Assembly (NCBI RefSeq): GCF_900114625.1
Contig: NZ_FOZL01000001.1
Span: 2,976,001-3,040,000, forward strand
Direction of reading: 5' to 3'
DNA from: Granulicella pectinivorans
GTDB lineage: Bacteria; Acidobacteriota; Terriglobia; Terriglobales; Acidobacteriaceae
DNA length: 64,000 bases
Under the pieces are notes generated by a model. That model did no database searches. It was not told the DNA's origin and saw only the letters and a program-made list of their open reading frames with translations. Shown piece after piece: positions 1 to 9,476 of the stretch. A program made the translations under genes and the position numbers. How positions within the stretch are numbered: the first letter of the stretch is position 1; every line of letters begins with the position of its first letter.

Positions 1-177
1 CTTCGAGGCGTTGTTGGTGAGGACGACGTGGGCACTGGAGACGAGGGCGCCGGTCGTATCCTGCACCTTGCCGGAGAGGCTGGCAGTGGTTTGTGCGAAC
101 GCCGTGTGGACCATGGCAAGCAGGGCAACCAGAGGAGCGATGCGCCGCAGGATGGGGAATATTTTTATGAGTTTCAT
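1..177 (-). CDS. TonB-dependent receptor, Oar-like (N-terminal fragment)
   Basis: The first 59 codons of a minus-strand gene run off the left edge. The product starts MKLIKIFPILRRIAPLVALL, a signal peptide with likely cleavage after AFAQ, followed by SLSGKVQDTTGALVSSAHVV, the first strands of a carboxypeptidase-regulatory-like domain. This pairing is the standard start of the large Oar-like outer-membrane TonB receptors of Acidobacteriota, four more of which lie in this window. A GAAAGAGG stretch sits just upstream of the ATG at 177. The substrate cannot be told. The GH31 gene just upstream on the same strand (281-2707) suggests a carbohydrate-uptake pair, which is inference. Confidence 0.75.
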   Translation of the reverse strand, partial: MKLIKIFPILRRIAPLVALLAMVHTAFAQTTASLSGKVQDTTGALVSSAHVVLTNNASK

Positions 178-280
178 GAAACGGCCTCTTTCAAATGGAG
201 TGCAGCGGTGTTGGTTGATCGTTCGTCGATAGGGATTTGGACACGCGTGGTGTTCTATGGGGGAAGTGTGGGGAGGAAGC

Positions 281-2707
281 TCATCGGCCAATCACCTCGA
301 CGATGCTGGTGTCGGGGGCGGTCCATGCCTGGGATCCGGTGTGCCTGAGCGTTTGCGTGGCGTCGTCCCAGGTGAGCTCGGTGAGCTTTCTCTGGCCACG
401 CTCATAGGCGTAGGTGTGGCCGTCATCGTCGAAGAGGGTGAAGGCTCCATTCGCACCGGCGTAGACGCGGACTTTCGCGATGGTCTGGACTTCGTCCGTG
501 CTCTCGATCCTGCTGCCGAGCGGAAGGATGGAGCCGGCGCGGACAAAGAGGGGGATCGTGTCGATGGGGGCGGAGGCGGTGATGCGCTGTCCGCCGTGCA
601 GACGCTCGTTGGTCCAGAAGTTGTACCAGTCCGAGCCTGCGGGGAGGTAGACACTGCGGGTGGTAGCTCCCTGTTCGGTGACGGGAGCTACCAGAAGCGC
701 GGGCCCGAACATGTACTCGTCGCCGATGGGAGCGGTCTGGGGATCGCTGCCGAAATCGAGGAAGAGCGCGCGCATGAAGGGCGCGCCGGTTTGGTTGGCG
801 GTGTAGCCGAGCGAGTAGATATAGGGCATGAGCTCGTAGCGGAGGCGGAGATACTTCTCCAGGATCGGCTCGGCCTGTTTGCCGTAGCTCCAGACTTCGT
901 TCTGCTTGCGGGAGCCGTGGGCGCGGAAGTTGGGTTGGAAGGTGGCGTACTGGAACCAGCGCGTGTAGAGCTCGGGGTAGTCGTCGTACGCCCCTACGTT
1001 GTCGCGGACGTCGGAGGGGTCGAGGAGGGGTGGGTGCGCTGGGGTGTGGGAGCCGGGGAGGTACTGCCATCCGCCGATGTCGGTGGACCAGAAGGGCATC
1101 CCGCTGGCGACGAAGTTCAGGCCGGTGGGTACCTGGCGCTTGAGGACATCCCAGGTGGGGGAGATGTCGGACGACCAGAAGATGGCTCCGTTGTGCTGGG
1201 CCCCGAGATAGCTGTCGCGCGCGAGGATGACGGCGCGCTGGTTCATGTCGCGGCGCATACCGTTATAGAAGGCCGCGGTATGGAAGAGGGGATAAATGTT
1301 GAAGAACTGGGTGCCGGGGCCGACGTGGAAGAAGCTGCCATTAGGAGGAAGGTCGGGTTCGGTTTCGTCGGCCCAGAAGGCGTCGAAGCCTTTGGCGACG
1401 TAGTTGTCGCGGATGATGTCCCAGTACCACTTGGCGGCGGCAGGGTTGGTGGTGTCGATGTCCGCGCCGGCGCGGTCGTAGGGAAGGCCATTGGTGGGTG
1501 TGCCGTCGGCCTGGTGCATAAACCAGCCGTTCTTCTGCACGGTCGCGAAGAAGCGATCCTCGGGCACAAAGCGCGGCCACACACTGATCATCGTGTGAAA
1601 GTGCAGCGCATGAAGTTCTTTGTTCATCGCGATTGGGTCCGGCCACTTGGCGGGGTCCATGTCCATTTCGCCCATGTGGGTGTAGTGGAACCAGTCGATG
1701 ACGAGATCGTCGATGGGGAGGTGTCGGTCGCGGTATCCGTGGGCTACGGCGAGCAGCTCAGCCTGTGAGGTGTAGCGCTGCTTGCTCTGGATGTAGCCGA
1801 AGGCGGACTTCGGGGGGATGGGGGTGTCGCCCGTGAGAAGGCGGTAGCCGCGGTAGATGGCGTCGTAGTCGCCAGCGATGACAAAGAAGCTGACGCGCTG
1901 GCCGACTTCGCTGGAGAAGGTGTTCTGGCCGTTGAATCCAAAGGCGGCGGTGGTCTTGGAGGGATTGTCCCAGACGAGGCCGTAGCCCTTATTGGTGACG
2001 AGGAAGGGTACACAGACGCTTTGGCCGCCAGGGGCGTTGTAGTCGTGTTGGCAGTGGAGGACGCGGCCACGGTGGTCGAGGTATCCCTCCTGGTTCTGGC
2101 CCATACCGTAGTCGTGTTCGTCATCGGCGGCGGAGAAGCTGGCGCTTACGGTGTAGAACTTATCGTCCTGGGGGCGTCGATCGTTGTTGAGCCAGGCGGT
2201 TCCGTCTTTGAAGTTGGGAACGGCCATGCCCCAGCTTTCGAGGTCGATGAGCCGCTTGCCGTCGGCGGCTGTGATCCGGAGACCCACCCAGGGCGCGGAG
2301 CCGTTGAAGAATTTGGCGATATCGCCCTGGGTTCCGGTCGCGGGTCGCTGGGGGCCGGAGGCGGCGACAGAGACCGCCAGTTGGGACGAGTGCATCTCGT
2401 CGGTGCCGGCGGTGGAAGTCGTGGTCCATCCGGAGGTGGAGCTCTTTGCGGTGATGCCGAAGCCGGGGGCACTCTTCGCGTCGGGGTCTGAGAGGCTCAA
2501 TGTTACCCGAACGACATTTTCTGCGTAGGGTTCGACGACTACCGTGGCGGCTCCACGATGCAGAACCATCTGGGCAGGTGCGAAAGCGGGGGCACATAGG
2601 CCGAGGCAGAGGCAAGCCCGAAGGCCAAACCGTTCGTGCAAGGGATGCTTCTTTTTCAATTCTCCTCTTTCCTGTGTCACTCTCGAAGGAGTGTTGCTGT
2701 TGGCCAC
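281..2707 (-). CDS. secreted glycoside hydrolase family 31 (alpha-glucosidase/alpha-xylosidase type)
   Basis: An 808-residue GH31 enzyme expected to cleave alpha-linked glucose or xylose from oligosaccharides in the periplasm. Visible features: basic N-terminus and a hydrophobic Cys/Leu-rich signal segment (about residues 27-46, ending FAPAQ), an N-terminal beta domain, and a TIM barrel with the nucleophile in FWADETE (D447) and the acid/base in STDIGGW (D543). The C-terminal beta region carries the usual VRAGSILPLG sequence. Length and order fit complete secreted GH31 proteins. A later start near the signal peptide is possible. It lies about 100 bp upstream of the TonB receptor at 1-177 on the same strand, like a small sugar-utilisation unit. 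Specificity within GH31 cannot be settled by eye. Confidence 0.9.
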   Translation of the reverse strand: MANSNTPSRVTQERGELKKKHPLHERFGLRACLCLGLCAPAFAPAQMVLHRGAATVVVEPYAENVVRVTLSLSDPDAKSAPGFGITAKSSTSGWTTTSTAGTDEMHSSQLAVSVAASGPQRPATGTQGDIAKFFNGSAPWVGLRITAADGKRLIDLESWGMAVPNFKDGTAWLNNDRRPQDDKFYTVSASFSAADDEHDYGMGQNQEGYLDHRGRVLHCQHDYNAPGGQSVCVPFLVTNKGYGLVWDNPSKTTAAFGFNGQNTFSSEVGQRVSFFVIAGDYDAIYRGYRLLTGDTPIPPKSAFGYIQSKQRYTSQAELLAVAHGYRDRHLPIDDLVIDWFHYTHMGEMDMDPAKWPDPIAMNKELHALHFHTMISVWPRFVPEDRFFATVQKNGWFMHQADGTPTNGLPYDRAGADIDTTNPAAAKWYWDIIRDNYVAKGFDAFWADETEPDLPPNGSFFHVGPGTQFFNIYPLFHTAAFYNGMRRDMNQRAVILARDSYLGAQHNGAIFWSSDISPTWDVLKRQVPTGLNFVASGMPFWSTDIGGWQYLPGSHTPAHPPLLDPSDVRDNVGAYDDYPELYTRWFQYATFQPNFRAHGSRKQNEVWSYGKQAEPILEKYLRLRYELMPYIYSLGYTANQTGAPFMRALFLDFGSDPQTAPIGDEYMFGPALLVAPVTEQGATTRSVYLPAGSDWYNFWTNERLHGGQRITASAPIDTIPLFVRAGSILPLGSRIESTDEVQTIAKVRVYAGANGAFTLFDDDGHTYAYERGQRKLTELTWDDATQTLRHTGSQAWTAPDTSIVEVIGR

Positions 2708-2871
2708 GAAGTTTGCAGACGGATAAAATGGGCTTCGATTGACTTGAGCACTACACGTGTTCGAAGAAACGACTTACAAGGTTCGTTACAGTGTTCAGAG
2801 CGGGATACCTCGGTAAGTTATTGATATTGCTGATAGAGAGTAGAAGGAAAGGGTAGGTAACATACCTCAAA

Positions 2872-4224
2872 GTGGCCGTGGAACAAACACACACGAAGCA
2901 TTTGCACGGAGAAGAGCAGTCGCCTGGGCTCTCCCCGGTCCAGCGTGAGCGTGTTATGCGCGCATTGGACGAGGTGATGCAGAGCGGTCCCATGCGCACG
3001 ACTCTCCAGTGCCAGACGCTGCTGCAGTACATCGTCGAGCACACGCTTTCGGGCGAGACGTCTCTTTTGCGCGAGCGGGTGATTGGCAAGGAGGTATTCG
3101 GGAGGAGGCCGGACTACGAGCCCGGAGAGGATCCCGTGGTCAGGATTCGGGCCGCCGATCTTCGCAAGCGCCTTGCCCTCTACTACCAATCGCTGAGCTC
3201 TACGCCGGACGTGCGGATCGACGTACCATCCGGATCCTATCGGGCTAACTTCATCTGGAAGGAAAGTGAAGTCGAGACGGCGGTTTCCGCACTCGCGGGG
3301 CAGGAACTCCAATTGGCTGCTGCCCCTCCTGCCACCGCGTCGACTTCGGAAGTTGCCGCGGTCCATCCGCTTGAAAGCGCCCCACGATTGGACCGAAAGG
3401 TCCACCTGACGATTGTTCCGATCGCCATCGCTGTGCTGTTTCTGCTGGCTGCCCTCTCAGTGGCACTTTTTCTTCACGGGAAGAACGATCGCATGCTTCG
3501 TGCTGTTTGGGGGCCGTTATTGGATAGCCCGAAGCCGATTCTCATCTCGATAGGAAGCAACGCTGTCTACCGCGTCTCGGACGATAAGGCCGATGAGTAT
3601 AGCCGGGAGAACCATCTTGAGAACTCCGGGATGGAGTTTTTCCCCCACTTCTCCTCCACTCAGACCTACGGCTCAACTGGATTGCAACCTGCCGAGAACA
3701 GCTTCGTCGCCCTCGGCGATGTCGCGACCGTGTCTGAGGTGGTCGCCACACTCGCGCACTTTAGCAAGACGTTCCAAGAGAGATTCCCCAACGATATTTC
3801 ATTCGCGGAAGTGCGTAGCAATCCAACGGTGCTCATCGGGGGGTTCAACAACTCTATGACCCGGGAGCTGAGCCGTAACCTCCGATTTGTCCTGGCTGCG
3901 CGGAACCGGATCGAAGATCGAAATCAGCCCGGCAAGGTATGGGAGCTCCATGCCTCCACCGACTCACACGATACGGAAGACTACGCGATAGTCACCAGGA
4001 TTTTGCGCCACGATGAGGTCGAGCCGATGATCATTGTGGCCGGCATGGGGCAGTACGGAACTCTGGCCGCTACCGATTTCATATGCCAACCGAAGAGTCT
4101 GGATGAATTGAGCCGTAGTCTAGGCGGGGACTGGCAAAAGCAAAACTTCCAGATGGTCCTCCGCATCAAAGTGATCGACTTCAAGCCAGTCTCCACGTCG
4201 ATCATTGCAACATACGTCTGGTAG
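2872..4224 (+). CDS. membrane protein with DNA-binding-like N-terminal domain
   Basis: A 450-residue protein starting with GTG. The N-terminal 120 residues contain RERVIGKEVFGRRPDY, DPVVRIRAADLRKRLALYY and VPSGSYRANF, a signature I associate with acidobacterial membrane proteins whose N-terminus resembles a winged-helix response-regulator-type domain. One transmembrane segment follows at about residues 184-206 (IVPIAIAVLFLLAALSVALF), then a C-terminal region of about 240 residues of unknown fold that would lie outside the membrane. A one-component signalling or regulatory role is plausible, but the function is not known. It is transcribed divergently from the GH31 gene with a 164-bp gap. Confidence 0.7.
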   Translation: MAVEQTHTKHLHGEEQSPGLSPVQRERVMRALDEVMQSGPMRTTLQCQTLLQYIVEHTLSGETSLLRERVIGKEVFGRRPDYEPGEDPVVRIRAADLRKRLALYYQSLSSTPDVRIDVPSGSYRANFIWKESEVETAVSALAGQELQLAAAPPATASTSEVAAVHPLESAPRLDRKVHLTIVPIAIAVLFLLAALSVALFLHGKNDRMLRAVWGPLLDSPKPILISIGSNAVYRVSDDKADEYSRENHLENSGMEFFPHFSSTQTYGSTGLQPAENSFVALGDVATVSEVVATLAHFSKTFQERFPNDISFAEVRSNPTVLIGGFNNSMTRELSRNLRFVLAARNRIEDRNQPGKVWELHASTDSHDTEDYAIVTRILRHDEVEPMIIVAGMGQYGTLAATDFICQPKSLDELSRSLGGDWQKQNFQMVLRIKVIDFKPVSTSIIATYVW

Positions 4225-4326
4225 GAAAGTCTGAGGCATTTCGCGAGGGACTCTCTGCACTTTGAAACCCACCTGCACCGGTTTCAGTGTATGGCGTCCA
4301 GAGCCGAGGAAGATGTCTCGAAGTCA

Positions 4327-6390
4327 TCAGAAGTGAAGCCTAAGAGAGAGCTGAATGGAACGCGGTCCTCCAGGCTCATAGAGCGAACCTGTCGCTCCAA
4401 AACTTTGATTGAGCATGCGCGTTGGCTGGCCAAACTGGGCATCCGTGAGGCCTGGGTCGAGATATCCGAAGTTCGGGTGATTGAAGACATTGAATATGTC
4501 GAGGCGGATTTCCAAGCTCGTCTGGCCACGGATAGAAAGTTCCTTTCGAACCGCCACATTGAACTGATAGGCCCCGAATCCCCGGAGAGTGTTCCGTGGA
4601 GCATTCCCTGCTTGATCGCCGTTAGGCAGCGCGAAGGCGGGGTCGTCGACAGTGGGCCCACCGTTGAACATTCTTCCGCCGGGCAGGAACGGCCCACGCA
4701 GGTATCTAGGCTTGCCCGGAATCAAGTCCACCCCGCTGTAATACCGATCACCGGTCGCCGGATCGGAAAAGATATTTCCAAGTGGCGTGACCGGAAACGA
4801 AGTCCTGGCGGTCAGTCTTCCATCAATGCCCCAGCCTCTCGCGAAGTTCTTCATCGATCTTCCAAACATATGGAGCGGCTCGTCCCAGGTGAATGCCGCC
4901 TGCAGATTGTGCCTTACATCCAGATCTGAATTGGCACGAGTGAAGGCGAAGGCTGGATTGGTAGACCCGTAATCAATGGCATGAGCCCAGCCATAAGATC
5001 CGAGAATCTGCAGGCCGTGCGAGAGAGAGCGTTGGAACCTGATCTGAAGAGCTTGGTAGCTTGAGGAGAGTTGGCCTGGGAAATAGTTCACCTCTCCAAA
5101 TTCGGGGTTCTCGTTCCTGACATCCGTCCGGCGTTTCTGCAGCAGGCGCCGACTGTCCGTGCCTAGCCAAGACAAGCTCAGTGTCTGACCTATGCCCACA
5201 GACTTTTCCATGGCAACATTCCATTGAATTGTGTAAGGAAGCTGAAGATGTTGAGGAAACGCGAAGACCGTTGTGTTCGTGTAGGGAGCGGAAACAGCAG
5301 TCGAGATATTGAGTTGCGTGGGAGTAACGGGAACCGGAACGTTGGTCTGATGATTCGTCGCCGAAAACCCAAGTGCGTTAAAGGCCTCTGCAGCAGGACG
5401 GTTGGCTGTCCCAAAGAAGACACCGGCGCCTGCCCGTATCAGAAGCTCTTGGCCCGGCATGTTATCCACGGCCCACACTGCTCCGAGTCGAGGAGCGAAA
5501 TTAAATAGTTCTGTATGCCATAGTGGGGTACCTCTGGGGGCCAACGAGAGCGTGGCGGGGAGAGCGATGCTGCCGGCCAACGTGTAGGCATTCTCAGTGC
5601 CTGCACCGTGTGGAGGCGGACTAACCTCCCAACGCAGACCTGGAGAAAGCGTAAACGACCTCGAGAGCTGCCACTCGTCCTGCATGGTAGCGAGCGCCGT
5701 GAAGGCAACCTCCCAGGCAGCCGGATCGGACGTCTGGTTCAAAGGGATTCCATCGACGTCTTCGGCGATCCATCCATTCCACTCCGGGATCGCCATCAGG
5801 ATGGACGGGAGGTAGTCTCGAAACTTTCGGGAGAGCGTCAAGGTCAAAGCGAACTCGCGGGTATTGGGTTCTCCGACTGCTTTGAACCAGACCCTTTCGG
5901 CCTCATATCGCATCGAGAGAAGGCAGAAGTCGATGCCGCAGTTCACCTGGCGGATGTCGTGGAGTTCTTTCGCTCCGAGTCGGCTTCGTAGCTCCTCGAT
6001 CCATCCCAACCGCGCAAATCGGCCCAAGTCCTGGGTTTCACCGTGCAGAAGCGCCGTGATCGCCGATCGTTGAGGGGCTGGCAACTCGTCACTGCCAATC
6101 TCGGCGAGAGGGAGGAATAGGTGATCTAAGCCTGGCTCCGAGCTTGGTTTCAGCTGCTCATGAACGGAGTAGCGGATCGCCCCTTCAGTGGACGGAAGTT
6201 CGGCAAGTTGCAGGGTCTCAAGTCTATAACGCTGGGACAGAGCCTTCTGGAACCCTCGCGCCTGACGGACACCGGGATCGAGATGCACAGTCGGAAGATG
6301 GACTCCCGTGTTGTCTCGCACGCTGAAGATCCGATGGCTGGCCGGATCAAGGATGACGGGTTTGCAGGTGTTGGGATCGACCGTATTCAT
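4327..6390 (-). pseudogene. chimeric ORF: truncated kinase-like domain joined to C-terminal half of a TonB receptor
   Basis: The open frame (687 residues) is made of two unrelated parts. Residues 1 to about 235 resemble the N-lobe of an aminoglycoside-phosphotransferase-like kinase (RVWFKAVGEPNTREFALT, then PEWNGWIAEDVDGIPLNQTS and a helix ending TALATM). The expected catalytic loop (H-G-D-x-H) and metal-binding motif never appear. From about residue 236 (near 5685) the sequence becomes DEWQLSRSFTLSPGLRWE and continues as the last 450 residues of an Oar-like beta barrel ending SIQLSLRLHF. No plug domain is present. The ATG at 6390 overlaps the PqqD-like stop codon (ATGA), so the native kinase-like gene was translationally coupled to it. 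I infer an in-frame deletion joining two genes. A barrel without signal peptide or plug should not work as a receptor. Confidence 0.75.
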
Positions 6391-6677
6391 CGGAACCTCG
6401 GAGCAAGGTCCGGCGTCTTGGCGTCCGTCATGAGGAGACAGTGGTCCGTGAGCGCCGCGACGCACTCTCTCGTATCGGTGAGTGCCGTCTCTTCGTCGAT
6501 CCCGGTCTCGCGTGAGAGCGTGTGAGCGATCTCCGTAACAGATGCTCCGGCCGCGAGACGGTTCCAGATCAACGTCGCCGTCGGATTGAGACTGAAGAAC
6601 CGGTCCGCCCGGATGTCCAGTATGAGGGCTCCGTCCTGGTCCTGCACACAGCGCACATCGGATCGAATTTCCTGCAT
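6387..6677 (-). CDS. PqqD-like RiPP recognition protein
   Basis: A 96-residue protein starting MQEIRSDVRCVQDQDGALIL, with the PqqD pattern: an N-terminal beta hairpin, then DIRADRFFSLNPTATLIWNRL and a helical DALSRETGID-like half (here HTLSRETGIDEETA). PqqD-type domains bind leader peptides in ribosomally made peptide pathways such as PQQ, lasso and sactipeptides. I chose the ATG at 6677 because AGAGGA lies 6 nt upstream; an upstream in-frame ATG at 6794 lacks this. Its stop overlaps the ATG of the truncated kinase-like ORF. No precursor peptide, leader peptidase or asparagine-synthetase-like cyclase is nearby, so it is probably a remnant. Confidence 0.7.
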   Translation of the reverse strand: MQEIRSDVRCVQDQDGALILDIRADRFFSLNPTATLIWNRLAAGASVTEIAHTLSRETGIDEETALTDTRECVAALTDHCLLMTDAKTPDLAPRFR

Positions 6678-6883
6678 GATCGTTCCTCTCAGGCTTGATG
6701 CTTCCTGGAGCCCAGTGAGACGGAGCTTAGGCCCGATCGGGCGCGGGGACGCAGGAATGTGAGGAATGGCCGACAAGTAATCGTCGCGTTGCAAGAGAAG
6801 GACAAAACGCCGTGTTGGAAGGGTACGGATGTCGATCGACGGACCGACAATTAAAACGAAACCGTATGGTGACGGGCCCAGAC

Positions 6884-8443
6884 TCAGACCACCCGCGCGA
6901 GGATCCCCGTGACCTGGCCCAGGATCTGGATCTCCGCGCGGCGAAACTTGATCGACTCATTCGATCGCGCAGCCGGATGTGAGGTCAAAATCACATCACG
7001 GCCCTCCGCCAGCAGATAACCGCACAAGAGCGCCGGGGAGGCACGTCCAACCTCGATGACGTAAAGTCTCCGTGCCCAGTCTGAGGCGGTGGCGTCGCGG
7101 TTGAGGCTGCCGACAGGAACGGACTTGGGGTCGATGTGCAGGATCGATCCCGCCCGCAGGAGGCGCTCCAGACCTCTGAAGTGAGTGGTTTGGTTGAGAC
7201 GAAGCACCTCGTGGGCACGCTGCGCTGGGGACGGGGAGACGCGTCGCAGAAGCGCGGGCCACTCCCTCCAATCCTTCAGGAACGCCGCCCAGAGTTCCTG
7301 TGGCTCGGGTGCTTCGATGGGTGGTGGAGTAGAAAGTGGCATAAGACCTGATCGATCTCCCAGGAGATCGCTGAGCGGATACTTATTGCGATCATCCATC
7401 GTGAATCCGCAACTGCGGAAGACGTCGCGCAGACGTAACGAGGCGATGACGGACATCGCGAGCGCGGAGGAGGTATGCGGAAAGCGCTGAGCGCGATGGA
7501 GACTCAAGGCATACTTTCCGCTCACGCGAATGCCGTGCAGCGAAAGCAGCTTGGCGTTACACCGATCGATGTCCATGCGGCGCAGGCCAAATCGCTGGCA
7601 GTTCGCGTGAAAGAGACCCTGGAGAGAACGATGGTCCCATGGCGCCAGAGCTGCGGGAGGACGGCGCGGCATCTTCTTGGGGACAGATCGTCGATAGCCC
7701 TCGGTCGGGAGCGTCGCCGCGAAGGCCGTGACGACACCCAGAACGATCGCCTCGCTATGAAGTCTCCATCGGCGCGGATTGGAGAACGTCGGATCGCGAG
7801 GGTACAGCACCAGCGTCCCATTCTCGATGCCGCAATGGCAGGCCGTGTATCCCTGCGGATGCTGGACGAAATAGATTCTCTCCGGCGACAGCGGGTAGAG
7901 AGAACCCTCCGGCGGGCGCACAATCTGGACGTAGGCTCCGGGAGGAATCTCGGGAGCTGCGTCGCTATCGAAGATGCCGAGCTTTCCGTAGAGGCATCGC
8001 GACGCACGCCACTGTGAGCCCCAGATTCTCTCGATCGGCACCTCGTGCCAACGCTCAATCAGTTGGGAAAGGAAGGCAGTTCGTCCGGAAGCGAGATCCG
8101 CACCCAGATGTGAGGGCACTGAGACCTTCCCAGGACCGAAGAGTGTGTGTTCGATGAGTCGGGTTCGTTCCGTGTTCAGATCGAGCTCTGTCAGTACAAG
8201 GCCATCGAGGTCGAACCCGAAGAGCGCGAAGGTGCTTCCCAGCGTGAGTTGGAAGATCTCGCTGATGGCCCGCAGGTGCTTGAGGTTGGGGATGACGCCC
8301 TTATGGCGAATGTTCGCGATGAAGTTCGGGTTGAGCGCGTACGCTTCTCCCAACTCACGGCTCCGAGTTGCCATCGCGCTTCCGGAGTAGCCAAAGAGAT
8401 GCTGGAGCTGGGTGAGAAGCGCGGCGGCCTCGCGGTGACCCAT
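6884..8443 (-). CDS. HTH regulator with two S24/LexA-like C-terminal folds
   Basis: A 519-residue protein. Residues about 25-70 (RELGEAYALNPNFIANIRHKG then NLKHLRAISEIFQL) look like a Cro/C1-type helix-turn-helix. Two later regions resemble the beta-rich S24/LexA fold: PPGAYVQIVRP, IYFVQHPQGYTACHC and VLGVVTAF around residues 165-240, and SILHIDPKSV, LLAEGRDVILTSHPA and IQILGQVTGI at the C-terminus. I see no convincing Ser-Lys dyad, so autocleavage is unlikely. GAGGTGA precedes the ATG. It lies about 200 bp upstream of the PqqD-like gene on the same strand and probably regulated or belonged to that locus. The family assignment is by pattern only. Confidence 0.55.
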   Translation of the reverse strand: MGHREAAALLTQLQHLFGYSGSAMATRSRELGEAYALNPNFIANIRHKGVIPNLKHLRAISEIFQLTLGSTFALFGFDLDGLVLTELDLNTERTRLIEHTLFGPGKVSVPSHLGADLASGRTAFLSQLIERWHEVPIERIWGSQWRASRCLYGKLGIFDSDAAPEIPPGAYVQIVRPPEGSLYPLSPERIYFVQHPQGYTACHCGIENGTLVLYPRDPTFSNPRRWRLHSEAIVLGVVTAFAATLPTEGYRRSVPKKMPRRPPAALAPWDHRSLQGLFHANCQRFGLRRMDIDRCNAKLLSLHGIRVSGKYALSLHRAQRFPHTSSALAMSVIASLRLRDVFRSCGFTMDDRNKYPLSDLLGDRSGLMPLSTPPPIEAPEPQELWAAFLKDWREWPALLRRVSPSPAQRAHEVLRLNQTTHFRGLERLLRAGSILHIDPKSVPVGSLNRDATASDWARRLYVIEVGRASPALLCGYLLAEGRDVILTSHPAARSNESIKFRRAEIQILGQVTGILARVV

Positions 8444-9476
8444 GGCGTCACCTCGCGATCCATGCTGGATGGAGGTGCTCGTGTTTGCCGGACGTTGACC
8501 GATAGCGTCCCGCGCCGCCCGCCTGCCGTGGCCGGACGGAGACGCGTCGAGGGAATGTTTCGGTCACGGATGATGGCAGGCGTGTCATAGGTTGCAGTGG
8601 ATTCAGGAGCGAAGGATGGAGTGCCCTCATTCCCGAGCGATTCACGACGAAAAAGCGGGACACTCTCTCCACCAGATTCGAAGGAATCGAAGGCGCGGTC
8701 CAATACTTCTTTCCGATGACGCCATAGCTCGCGTGTATGGGAGCTTTCCTATGCATGCGATCTGGCACATGGATCCATCGATTTGGCCTTGACCCCAGCA
8801 CGCAGAAGGACGGATCTCCCCGCGTTCGGCCCACCATGGAAGAGTCCCTCATCCCGTATCGGTAAATCCTGTCTCCGGTCTTGCGTGTAAACCATGTCCT
8901 CGGTACCTACTAAGGGCGCTGCCCTGGCGCGGTGCAAGAGGTCTCCCATAATTTTTCTTTCGTAAAAGTCACTGCGCTGCGCTTACCCCTCGGGTGGGCG
9001 ATACCCCTCCTCGTTGCGCCTTGCCGCCCCGGCTTCGCCAGGAGGCGTTCGGCATTCAGGTACCAACACCAAATCCGCATTGATCGTCTTTGGACGCGAC
9101 GCCGGACAGACCATCACTGTTTGCACCGATGACCACTGCCCGGTACATGACCCTGCCACCGTCGCCCGTCTTGCCAAGCAGGAAGCCGATAACCCGGCCC
9201 CTGTCATAGAGCCAGCACCGTTGCCAGCGGCGCCGATTTCGATAGCCTACTGCGGACGGAACCGCAGGTTCAGCTCCACGAATCCTCCCGTGTTGAACAA
9301 TCATTCAAACGACTCAAGTCGTACCCGGACTCTCATCCCGCTTGGTCCCCGGTCGCCGGCTGCGCGGTAGACACGTTCCGAGGCTGTTATGAAAGCGGTG
9401 CCTACCGACATCTAAAAGTTGAGAGAGAGAAGGTAGGCCGCGCCTGTGTTCCAGCGTTGCGAGCTAGAATTCAAAG
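8444..9476. other. gene-poor interval
   Basis: About 1 kb without a gene I can support. Reading frames here have no recognisable domain or good ribosome site. A ParB-like scrap lies at about 9056-9250. The stretch around 8965-9045 is a GC-rich, imperfectly self-complementary sequence of the kind often found between genes. Together with the broken neighbours to the left, this looks like a region of gene decay. Confidence 0.5.
9056..9250 (+). pseudogene. ParB-like protein C-terminal remnant
   Basis: A plus-strand frame here reads ALIVFGRDAGQTITVCTDDH, then CPVHDPATVARL, then a Pro-rich stretch. The VCTD-x-x-CPVHDP sequence is the distinctive C-terminal part of plasmid- or island-type ParB-family proteins I know from Acidobacteriota. 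No N-terminal ParB nuclease-like or HTH domain precedes it, and the frame after PAPVIEPAP has no sense. It is best read as a gene relic, perhaps from an integrated plasmid or island. Confidence 0.45.

Noticed and set aside
257..1768. Long plus-strand open frame opposite the GH31 gene (503 codons)
   Set aside because: A shadow of the GH31 gene: Gly/Val-rich, no domain, no ribosome site, and the minus-strand frame has complete GH31 catalytic motifs.
4291..4929. Plus-strand open frame opposite the TonB-barrel part of the chimera
   Set aside because: Antisense to recognisable beta-barrel sequence, with no domain of its own.
8448..8852. Minus-strand open frame that might encode a lasso or other RiPP precursor upstream of the HTH gene
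   Set aside because: At 134 codons it has no leader-core pattern, no good ribosome site and no signal; I see no precursor peptide candidate between 6.4 and 9.4 kb.
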